A DNA stretch of 64,000 nt from positions 124,001-188,000 of the forward strand of contig NZ_JAIVFX010000013.1 of NCBI RefSeq assembly GCF_020829625.1, written 5' to 3'. Every line of letters begins with the position of its first letter. Within the stretch, counting starts at the first letter, position 1. Below, piece by piece: positions 40,201 to 50,500 of the stretch. Position numbers and translations under genes: made by a program. The stretch comes from Nostoc sp. XA010 (GTDB taxonomy: Bacteria; Cyanobacteriota; Cyanobacteriia; Cyanobacteriales; Nostocaceae). The notes under the pieces are model-generated. The model had not been told where the DNA came from. It saw only the letters and a program-made list of their open reading frames with translations, and ran no database searches.

Positions 40201-41502
40201 ATTCGTCCCCCCCATACCAAAGGAGCTAACCCCAGCACGGCGAGGGGTGTCATTTGTTTTCCATTCAGTCAGGGTTGTATTGACGTAAAAAGGACTGTTA
40301 GCAAAATCAATTTTGGGATTAGGTGTCTCGAAATGCAAACTAGGAGGCAGCATTTGATGTTCCAGTGCTAATGCAGTCTTAATCAAACCTGTGACACCTG
40401 CTGCTGTATCCAAATGTCCAAAGTTGGTTTTTACTGAACCAATAGCGCAGAAGCCTTTTTTATCAGTACTTTGACTAAAAGCTTGAGTTAACGCTGCAAT
40501 TTCAATCGGATCTCCTAAAGGTGTAGCTGTACCATGAGCTTCAATATAGGAAATTGTTTCGGCATCTACACCAGCTATAGCTTGAGCCTCGCTAATGACT
40601 GCTGCTTGACCACTGACACTGGGAGCAGTGTAGCCAACTTTCATTGCACCATCATTATTGATCGCCGAGCCTTTAATAATTGCATGGATGTGGTCGCGAT
40701 CGCTTATTGCATCCTTTAATCTTTTCAATACCACAATACCTGCACCGCTACTGGCAACAGTTCCTTGTGCTTGAGCATCAAAAACACGGCAGTGTCCATC
40801 AGGAGAAAGAATCATTTCCTCTTGATACAAGTAACCTCTTTTTTGGGGAATGCTGATAGAAACTCCACCAGCTAAAGCCATATCACATTCACCATTTAAT
40901 AGACTTTGACAAGCTAAATGAACAGCAACTAAAGAAGTGGAACAGGCAGTTTGCACATTCACTGCTGGTCCTGTCAAGTTGAGTTTATAAGCAACTCGTG
41001 ACGGCAAAAAATCTTTATCGTTGGAAATTCCCAATTGGAGAAGGTTAAATGTCTCTAATAATTGATGATGAGGATAGAGATTATTGAGCAAATAACTATT
41101 TATCCCTACACCACCATAAACCCCGATTAAACCGTTGTAAGTTTGTGGGTCATAACCAGCTTTTTCTACAGCTTCCCAAGCTAATTCTAAGAATAGGCGT
41201 TGTTGTGGATCTATTAACTCAGCTTCTTTCGCACTATAAGTAAAGAAATCTGCATCAAACAATTCAATTTCTGATAAAGCAGCACTAGCTTTCACATAAT
41301 TAGAATTACTCAGCAAATCTGGAGAAACACCAGATTTTATCAATTCTTCATCTGTCAGCCAGGAGATAGATTCTACACCATCACGTAGGTTATGCCAAAA
41401 AGATTCAATATCTTTTGCTCCTGGAAACCGCCCGGCAGTAGCAATTATTGCTATCTCAGAATTGTTTAAATCATTATTGTTATTCACTGAATCTACTTTC
41501 AT
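37240..41502 (-). CDS. PKS2: single-module type I polyketide synthase KS-AT-MT-ACP
   Basis: This 1420-residue protein starts with a ketosynthase (TACSTSL, Cys187; EAHGTATPLGDP; NFGHLD). An acyltransferase follows (GHSIGEY, Ser640; HAFH motif, pointing to malonyl-CoA). Next is a methyltransferase (LEIGAGTGMSTQ near 1113; FDIIIASNVLHAT) and an ACP with the NRPS-like motif LGGDSL (Ser1364). There is no ketoreductase, dehydratase or enoylreductase. It should therefore extend the Phe-ending chain from NRPS1 by a malonyl unit, methylate it and leave the beta-keto group. O-methylation of the enol is an alternative to C-methylation. It starts four bases after the NRPS1 stop codon, so the two are coupled. 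The AT-MT linker region carries a translated dispersed repeat (EQGSRGAGEQG, just after KS). Confidence 0.92.
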   Translation of the reverse strand: MKVDSVNNNNDLNNSEIAIIATAGRFPGAKDIESFWHNLRDGVESISWLTDEELIKSGVSPDLLSNSNYVKASAALSEIELFDADFFTYSAKEAELIDPQQRLFLELAWEAVEKAGYDPQTYNGLIGVYGGVGINSYLLNNLYPHHQLLETFNLLQLGISNDKDFLPSRVAYKLNLTGPAVNVQTACSTSLVAVHLACQSLLNGECDMALAGGVSISIPQKRGYLYQEEMILSPDGHCRVFDAQAQGTVASSGAGIVVLKRLKDAISDRDHIHAIIKGSAINNDGAMKVGYTAPSVSGQAAVISEAQAIAGVDAETISYIEAHGTATPLGDPIEIAALTQAFSQSTDKKGFCAIGSVKTNFGHLDTAAGVTGLIKTALALEHQMLPPSLHFETPNPKIDFANSPFYVNTTLTEWKTNDTPRRAGVSSFGMGGTNAHVILEETPLLEQGSRGAGEQGRNYQLLVLSAKTATALEKATNNLITHLKEHPELNLGDVAYTLNSGRRGFNHRRMLICQDLEDAVKNLSSLAAQQVFTNYTEITERSVVFMFPGQGSQYVNMAWEIYETETVFKEQVDYCSEVLKPLLGQDLRHILYPSDEKIDEASQQLQQTAIAQSAIFVIEYALAKLWQSWGVEPQAAIGHSIGEYVAATLAGVFSLEDALSLVATRGQIMQQLPSGAMLSVPLPAEKVKSLLGSELSIAAINQHLQCVVSGSIAAIEALQNQLATQGIECRRLHTSHAFHSQMMEPILNAFAERVKQVTLNPPKLPYISNLTGTWITVTQATNPDYYAQHLRSTVLFAQGVEKLLATPEQILLEVGPGHTLTTLAKRHPEKAAAQTVLTSVRHPQEKQSDTRVLFNTLGQLWLAGVNIDWFGFYSQEEYYRLPLPTYPFERQRYWIDPPQKTAWGQLQTLPTTSQLWTSLIEAGQNQASVRDGELNELTYQENRQWLDRLCTAYINFAFKQLGAFKNAEEKYSLENLLTQCHITPRYQQLVCRWLQILMEQGQLQQQEGLFTGLVPCSQDLIHELLKEVRVRMAAKSLTVDLVQRCGENLAAVVVGEQEPLEFFNELIYQEENNGSNSELALLNYYNSILRSSLEQVVKSLSSSVHLRVLEIGAGTGMSTQALLPVLPSKQTNYTFTDIGSGFLTKAQQKFKDYPFVEYRLLDIDKSPTEQGFEKCSFDIIIASNVLHATRNIDQTLHHVRSLLAPGGFLLVWEITQPKIDFDITWGLLLKLLDDNRRSPGQPFIIKNEWFEALRAQDFIQVAAFPETEAFEHKIIMAQASIPVAFSTKFGQKETDQKSQLSLQRKSDNFQPENLSALHSRPDLPNSYIAPRDELEQKIADIWQEFLGIKQVGINDNFFELGGDSLIAVQVLSRLRNIFYIKLSLASLFESPTIAEIALKLEKQPEPDINLGAIDREEIAI
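40133..40168 (-). repeat. Dispersed repeat inserted in frame in PKS2
   Basis: GGGGAGCAGGGG-type runs, common between Nostocales genes, are translated here as EQGSRGAGEQG in the KS-AT linker. PKS1 has an unrelated linker at the same place. Confidence 0.6.
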
Positions 41503-41505
41503 TTT

Positions 41506-44500
41506 TTACCTTTTTTTCTGAGAACGATGCTGTTGTCTAAGCTGTAATTGTTGGTTTCTTAAAGATTTACTATCACCATGAGGTTGAATACGAGAACTCT
41601 TTTCTATAAACGTATCTTCTTGATTTAATTTAGTATTTAAGTATTGGCTTAAAGTATGTATAGTTGAGTAATTAAACATATCAACTATTGACAATTGTAA
41701 ACCAAATCTTTCTTGCAATTGCTGATTAATTTGTATTAGTAGTAACGAATGACCTCCTAGTTCAAAGAAATTATTGTAAATTCCTACCTTTTCTAGATCC
41801 AGTGCTTTTTGCCAAATGCCAGCAATGGTTTTTTCTACTTCTGTATTTGGTATTACATAATCTGATAGTTCCTGATGTAAATCTGGGTCAGGTAGAGCGC
41901 GACGGTCTACTTTGCCGTTAGGTGTCAGGGGTAAGGACTCCAGTATCACAAAAGCGGCTGGCACCATATACCCAGGCAGTTTATTGGAAAGGAACTGTCG
42001 TAGTTCGCTGGTTATGGGTGTACTTCGACTCCGCTCAGTACAAGTCGCCTGTGAATGCGGTACTACGTAGGCGACTAAGCGTTTATTACCTGGAATTTCT
42101 TCACGGGCGATGACACAACATGTCTGTATATCACCATTTTGGCTCAGTATTGCTTCAACCTCGCCTAACTCAATGCGGAAACCGCGTATTTTTACTTGAT
42201 TATCAATTCTTCTTAAGTATTCGATGTTGCCGTTTGGTAAGTAACGCGCCAAATCTCCAGTTTTATATAATTTACTCTTTCCTATCTCCTCAAACGGATT
42301 GGAGATGAATTTCTCTTGTGTCAACTCTGGGCGGTTGAGGTAGCCTCTGGCTAACCCCACACCACCGATGTGTAACTCTCCAGGCACACCAATCGGCACT
42401 GGTTGTAAATTTTCGTCTAAAATGTAGACTTGTGTATTGGCGATCGCTCTACCAATAGTTATTTTCTCGTCATCATTGAATTTTGCGTTGCCTGTGGCTA
42501 GAGTAGCTATCGTGGCACAGACAGTAGCTTCTGTTGGCCCGTAAGCGTTGAAGAAGTTTCTGCCAGCAGACCATTGCTTGATTAATTCAGCAGAACAGGC
42601 TTCTCCGGCTACAATTATTGTTTGCAGTGCCGGAAGTTCCGACTCAGGCATAACTGCTAACGCCGATGGTGGTAGCGTGATATGCGTAATAGAATAATCA
42701 CGTAATAGCTTAATTAACGGCTTTCCTGGCAATAGAGAGTCTTTTGTTCCCAGGTAAAGTGTTGCACCTGACCCCAAAGCCATCACGACTTCCCAGATAG
42801 AAGCATCAAAACTGAAAGAGGCAAATTGAAGAATGTGACTATCCCAAGTCAAGCCAAAAGTTTGAATCTGAGCTTGAGCTAAGTTGCATAATCCCTTATG
42901 CTCAACCATCACGCCTTTAGGTCTGCCTGTTGAACCGGAAGTATAAATTACATTAGCTAGATGAAAAGCTCTGGCTCCACTGACAGGATTACCTTGATTG
43001 TTTTGGGTAATTTGTGACCATACCTCATCTAAGCAGACAAGTTTCGCCCCAGAATTAGGCAATCTATCAATGAGTCGCTGCTGAGTTAACAGTAACGAAA
43101 CTTGAGCATCTTCTAGCATGAAGCTCAAACGCTCAGTTGGGTAATCGGGGTCAAGCGGTACATACGCTCCACCCGCCTTGAGAATCCCTAATAGGGATAC
43201 CACCATTTCTACCGAACGTTCTATACAAATGCCAACCAACACATCTGGTTTTACACCCAGAGTTTGCAGGTAATGCGCCAATTGATTCGCACGACAATTT
43301 AATTCCCGATACGTCAAATGCTCCTGCTCAAATACCACCGCTACTGCTTCAGGGATGCGCTCAACAAAGCTCTCAAACAACTGATGGATACACTTATCTT
43401 GGGGATAGTCTGCTTGAGTATTGTTCCATTCAACTAATAACTGCTGTTGCTCATATTCTGTAAGCATTGGCAATTGGGAAATTTGTTGCTGTGGATTAGC
43501 CACAATACTTTCAAGCAAGGTTACAAAATGACCAGTCATTTGCTCAATGGTGCTGCCATCAAACAAATCAGTGTTATATTCCCACCACCCTACCAGTCCA
43601 GTAGTAGTGTTCTCTATTAATAAACCCAAATCAAACTTAGCAGTTGTCCCTTGTACTACTAATGGACTGACAGTCAACCCAGCAAGCTCTACTTGCTGCA
43701 TGGGTGCATTCTGGAGGGAAAACGCCACTTGGAACAGTGGTGTGTGGCTAAGATCCCGTTCTGGCTGCAATACTTCCACCAGCATTTCAAAAGGCAAGTC
43801 CTGATGAGAGTATGCATCCATTGCCATTTCTCGAACGCGACCAAGTAATTCGCTAAAGCTAGGATTGCCTGCCAAGTTGGTACGCATCACTAAAGTGTTG
43901 ACAAAAAAGCCAATTAACCCTTCAATTTCACTGCGATCGCGATTTGCGATCGGTGCCCCTACCAAAATATCTGCTTGTCCTGTGTAGCGATAAAGTAGAG
44001 TATCATAAGCTGCCAACAGCGTCATAAAGAGGGTACAACCTTGCTCTTGGCTTAGTTTTACTAATTTATCGGTTAACTCAACTGACAGTGCAAACTCCTG
44101 ATGTGCGCCAGCGAAAGTCTGCACAGCAGGTCTTGGTCGGTCTGTGGGAAGTGACAATAAAGCTGGTGCATCTTTTAGTTGCTGTTGCCAGTAACTCAGT
44201 TGGCTTTGGAGTACATTTCCTTGCAACCAGTTTCTCTGCCAAATTGCAAAATCTGCGTATTGAATCGGCAGTGGTGCTAAGGGTGAGAGCTGATTTTGAC
44301 AATAAGCATCGTACAGTGCTGCTAGTTCTTGGATAAATACATCCATTGACCAGCCATCAGAGACAATATGGTGCATACATACTAACAATATGTATTCTGT
44401 CTCATTAAGCACTACTAATATTGCTCTGATTAATGCTTCACTTGCCAAGTTAAAAGGTTGAATAGCTTGTTGTTGAGCTAATTGCTGTGCGGCTATTTCT

Positions 44501-47500
44501 TGTTCGCTTGTGGATAAATGCTTCCAGTCAACAACTGAGACTGTCCAATTCGTTTGTGTATGAATGATTTGAGAAGGTTTTCCATCAACGACGACGAAAT
44601 TGGTGCGTAACGCTTCGTGGCGATGAATAATTTCTTGTAAGCTTTGTTCTAAGGCAACTTGATTGAGAGTTCCGACTAGATGTAAAGTTACGGGTATGTT
44701 GTAGAAGGCACTGTTCGGCTTTAACTGGTCTAAAAACCACAAACGCTGTTGAGCATAAGACAGTGGTAATTGTGCATCCTTTTCCCTTGGTAGGATGGGT
44801 GGGGAAGTTAGTTCTAAGTCCTGTTGCTGTAACTGCCCAATGGATTGCGCCAATTCGGCTACTGTCGCTTTTGCAAACAACTCACGTAATGTTAGTTCTA
44901 CTTTAAAGCTGGTGCGAATGCGTGAAAGTAGTTGGGTTGCTAGTAGTGAATGTCCCCCAAGTTCAAAAAAGTTATCATGAATGCCCACTTGCTCTAATTT
45001 CAGCACTTGCGCCCAAATTTGTGCCAGCATTTCTTCAATTGGGGTGCGTGGGGCAACAAATTTTTCTAGCAGTGTGCTGTCTAACTCCGGTTTTGGCAAT
45101 GCGCGGCGGTCTACTTTGCCGTTAGATGTCAGGGGTAAGGAGTCCAGCAGTACAAAGGCTGATGGCACCATGTATTCGGGTAGCTTCTTTTGCAGGAAGC
45201 AGCGAACTTCACTGAGTAATAAACTCGAACTGCTCCAGGTCGGTTTTACAGAATTACTGACTAAACTGCTACCAGACTCCTGTCGTTGGTACTGGTTTAT
45301 GGATGGTCGTCTGGCATAGATATTGTAGAGTCCACTATTTTCTAATACAGCATCCTGCTCTATAGTTAGGTCGTATCCATGTTCTCTTAGCAGGTCTGCA
45401 ATTTCCTCCAACCTACCGTTAATGTTATGAACCTCTACAACTATCTGCTGAATCTTTTGCCAATCTTTTTGTTGGATACCAGAAAGCACATCCCGCTCAC
45501 TTTTCTCCACGTCGATTTTTAGCAAATCGATCTTCTCAACGCCATGCTCATAAATTACATCAGAAATCGTTCTTAAGTGGCAGATGAATTGCTGACTCTG
45601 CAATTTTTCTGCTAGCAGTTCATCAATTGCCTGACTAGATACTCCTGTGTCATTTTCTCCAATATTTTGTTGTTTGAACAAAAAGGATTTAAGTACCTCT
45701 CGCTCTTGATCGGTATCTGCAAAGCGCCCGGAAATGACGGAAACTTGAGGATAATATGTAAAAATGTCACTCTTTGTCTCGCTGGAAAGACCAATATTAA
45801 ATAGCTTTACATTTAAGCCATAGCCCTCAGTATTTAGGCGTAACAGATCAAAAACAGGTGGAATTGGCTCAAATGCGTAAATAGAAACATCTTTACATCT
45901 TTGACCTGCGAATAGTGCGAACAGGCCAATATTGGCACCCACATCAAAGATACAATCTCCTTCATTGATGGTAATACCATGTTTTAAATAAGCCTGTTCC
46001 TCCCAAAGTTCTTTGTAGACGAATTCTGTTTCGTTTTTATTCAAATGGGCAATCACCATGCCATTTGGCAACTCATAGAGTAACTCTTCATTCAGCAGAC
46101 CTTTGTTTTTAAAACGAAGTAGTTGTAGAACTGGGAAGGCATACTCTTGATCGGGGACAATATAAGCTACCAGACGCTTATTGCCAGGATCGTCTTCACG
46201 GACGATGACTACAGTTTCTCCCACAGCCTGGTGTTGTGTTAGCGCGGCCTCAATTTCTCCCAACTCTATGCGGAAGCCCCGCAGCTTAACTTGATTGTCG
46301 ATACGCCCCAGGTACTCAATATTACCGTCACTTAAGTAGCGTGCAAGATCGCCAGTTTTGTAAAGCCGTGAATGCAGATCATCGCTAAATGGATTATGAA
46401 TAAATTTCTCGTTGGTTAAGTCGGGGCGATTGAGGTAGCCTCGTGCTAACCCCGCACCACCGATGTGCAATTCTCCTGGTACACCAATCGGCACTGGTTG
46501 TAAGTGAGAATCTAAAATATAAATTTGTGTATTGGCGATCGCACGACCAATAGGCACTGTCCTAAGATTAGTATCTGGTTTGCATTGCCAATAAGTGACA
46601 TCAATTGCCGCTTCTGTTGGCCCATAGAGATTGTGCAATTCACAGCCTAACCGAGCGAAAAAGCGTTCCTGGAGTTCTAAAGGCAGAGCTTCGCCACTAC
46701 AGATAACTCGTTTTAAGCTACTACAATTTTTTACACTTTCTTCTTCTACGAAAGCCCGAAGCATAGAAGGTACAAAATGCAGTGTAGTCACCTGCTGTTC
46801 CTGGATTAGGTTGGCCAAGTAAGCACTATCTTTATGTCCACCTGGTTTAGCCAAAACTGAACGCGCTCCAGCGATTAATGGCCAGAAGAACTCCCAAACT
46901 GAAACGTCGAAGCTAAAAGGAGTTTTCTGTAAAATGCAATCTACTAATGTTAATTGATAAGCTTGTTGCATCCACAGCAGGCGATTGTAAATCCCCAAAT
47001 GAGTGTTCATTGCTCCTTTGGGCTTTCCAGTCGAACCGGAAGTGTAAATTACATAAGCCAAGTTACTGTCTTGCACACCAGTAATTGGATTATCCTGACT
47101 TGACACAGAAATAGATTGCCAGTCAGTATCTAAACATACAATTTGCGCTTGATGCTCAGGCAGCTTTTCAATAAGTTGTTGTTGTGTTAGCAGCACTCTC
47201 AATTGAGCATCTTCAAGCATAAAGCTCAAACGCTCTTGGGGATAGTCTGGGTCAAGTGGTACATAAGCACCACCCGCTTTAAGAATCCCCAACAGTCCGA
47301 CAATCATTTCCAATGAGCGTTCTATATAAATCCCCACTAGCACATCTGCTTGTACGCCCAATGAGCGCAAGTAATGAGCTAACTGATTAGCTTTGACATT
47401 CAATTGGTGGTAAGTCAGTTGTTGATTTTCAAACACCACTGCTACAGCATCCGGTGTACACTCCACATGTTCCTCAAATAACTGATGGATACACTTATCT

Positions 47501-50500
47501 AGTGGATAATCAGCTTGAGTAGAGTTCCACTCAACAAGTAACTGCTGCTGCTCAACTGCTGTCAGCAGTGGGAATTGCGAAATTCGCTCATTGGGGTTAG
47601 CAATAATACCTGCGAGCAATGTCACAAAATGACCCGTCATTCGCTCAATGGTACTAGAATCAAATAAATCAGTGTTATACTCCCACAGCCCCACCAGTCC
47701 AGCAGCAGTGTTCTGCATTGATAAAGTCAAATCAAACCTGGAAGTTGTACCTTCTACTACCAGTGGACTAACGGTTAACCCAGTCAACTCCAATTGAGAC
47801 ATGGGAGCATTTTGGAGGACAAAGGCCACCTGAAACAGTGGTGTATGGCTTAGATCCCGTTCTGGCTGTAATGCTTCTACTAACATTTCAAAAGGCAAAT
47901 CCTGATGAGAGTATGCATCCATTGCCATTTCCCGAACACGACCCAGTAACTCACAGAAACTAGGATTGCCTGATAAGTTGGTACGCATGACTAAGGTATT
48001 GACAAAAAAGCCAATTAGTCCTTCTATTTCACTGTGATCGCGATTTGCGATCGGTGAACCAACCAAAATGTCTGCCACACCTGTGTAGCGGTAAAGTAGA
48101 GTATCATAAGCTGCCAACAGCGTCATGAACAAGGTAGCTCCTTGCTCTTGACTTAACTGTATTAACCCACGAGTTAGCTCCCTGGAAAGTGCAAACTGTT
48201 GATATGCCCCTACAAAACTCTGCACAGCAGGTCTTGGTCGGTCTGTGGGAAGCACTAATAAACCTGGTGCATCTGCCAGTTGTTCTTGCCAGTAACTCAA
48301 TTGCCTTTGCAGTACATCCCCTTGCAACCACTGTCTTTGCCAAATTGCAAAATCTGCATACTGAATCGGTAATGGTGGTAAGGGTAAGGTTTGACCTTGA
48401 GAATAAGCATTGTACAGTGCTGCTAACTCCTGAACAAATACACCCATTGACCAGCCATCACTGACAACATGATGCATACACACTAACAAGACGTGTTCTG
48501 TCTTATTAAGCACTACTAATGTCGCCCTAATTAATGCTCCAGTTGCTAGGTCAAAAGATTGAATAAGTTGTTTTTGCGCTAATTGCTGTGTGGCAATTTC
48601 TTGTTCAGTTGTGGATAAATGCTGATACTCAACAACTGAGAACGTCCAATTTGTTTGTGTTTGAATGATTTGAGAAGGTTTTCCATCAACTGTGATGAAG
48701 TTGGTGCGTAACGCTTCATGGCGATGAATAATTTCTCGCAAGCTTTGTTCTAAGGCTGCAACCTTGAGAGTTCCTTGAAGATGCAAAGCTGTAGGTATGT
48801 TGTAGATGGCGCTGTTCGGCTCGAACTGGTCTAAAAACCACAAACGCTGTTGACCATAAGACAGTGGTAATTCTGCATCCCTTGCTCTTGGTAAGATGGG
48901 TAGGGAGGTTTTTTCTAAGCTTTGTTGCTGCAATTGCCCCATCTCTTGTGCCAATTCGGCTAGTGTTGCTGCGGCAAACAGACTACGCAATGGTAGTTCT
49001 ACTTTCAAGCTGGTGCGAATGCGTGAAACCAGTTGCGTTGCTAGTAGCGAATGTCCCCCAAGTTCAAAAAAGTTATCGTAAATGCTTACTTGCTCTACTT
49101 TCAGCACTTGTGCCCAAATTTGTGCCAGCATTTCTTCAATTGGGGTGCGTGGGGCGACAAATTTTTCTAGCAGTGTGCTGTCTAACTCCGGTTTTGGCAG
49201 TGCGCGGCGGTCTATTTTGCCGTTAGATGTCAGGGGTAAGGATTCCAGCATCACAAAAGTGTTTGGCACCATATAGCTGGGGAGTTGGTTGGCTAGGAAC
49301 TGACGTAGTTCTGCGGCTGTAGAAGATTGTTTCAGCTTCGGTACTACGTAAGCTACTAAACGTTTGTCGTCAAGTTCATCCTCTCGTATCACCACCACGC
49401 TTTCCCAAACAGCTGGGTGTTGCGCTAGTAGTGCCTCAATTTCTCCCAACTCAATGCGGAAGCCGCGAATTTTGACTTGGTTATCGATGCGCCCTAAATA
49501 CTCTAAATCGCCATTGGGCAAATACCGCGCCAAGTCTCCTGTTTTATATAATTTTGAATTGTCAAAAGGACTAGATATAAACCTCTGTGCTGTCAATTTG
49601 GGACGAGCGAGATAGCCACGCGCTACCCCAGCACCGCCAACGTACATCTCGCCAGGAACCCCAATTGGCATCGGCTGTAAATATTCATCTAGCACATACA
49701 CCTGTAAGTCAGGAATCGGACGACCAATTACACTTGCCGTGCCATTCAAATCAGCTTTGCTCAATGGACGATAAGTTACGTGTACAGTTGTTTCTGTAAT
49801 CCCGTACATATTCACTAACTGTGGCAATTGGTCGCCGTGGCGTTCAAACCAAGGCTGTAAACTTTTGAGTTCTAGGGCTTCTCCACCGAAAATTACCAAG
49901 CGTAAGTTCAAATTGCCAGTAGTTGCTATTGACTGTTCGGCTTGAATCAACTGGCGGAAAGCTGAGGGTGTTTGATTGAGAATTGTGACTTTCTCTTGAC
50001 ATAACAATTCATAGAAAGACTCAGGCGATCGTGTCACTAAATAAGGCACTACTACCAGTCGTCCACCATACAGTAAAGCTCCCCAAATTTCCCATACGGA
50101 AAAGTCGAATGCATAAGAGTGGAACAGTGTCCAGACATCATCTTGATTGAAGTGATACCAAGAATTTGTCGCTGCAAACAGACGAACTACATTTGAATGG
50201 TTGACTAAAACGCCTTTGGGCTTACCTGTGGAACCAGAAGTGTAGATGACGTATGCTAGGTTATCGGGTGTGGGGGTGTAAGAAGGGTTTGACTCGCACT
50301 CTTGAGAAATTTTTTCCCAGTCGCTGTCTAAGCAGACGACACGCGCCTGATGTTTGGGAATAGACTCTACTAATTGCTGTTGGGTCAGCAGCACCGAAAC
50401 TTGAGCATCTTCTAACATGAAGCTTAAACGCTCAGTCGGATAATCGGGGTCAAGTGGCACATAAGCTCCACCCGCTTTGAGAATACCTAATATTCCCACG

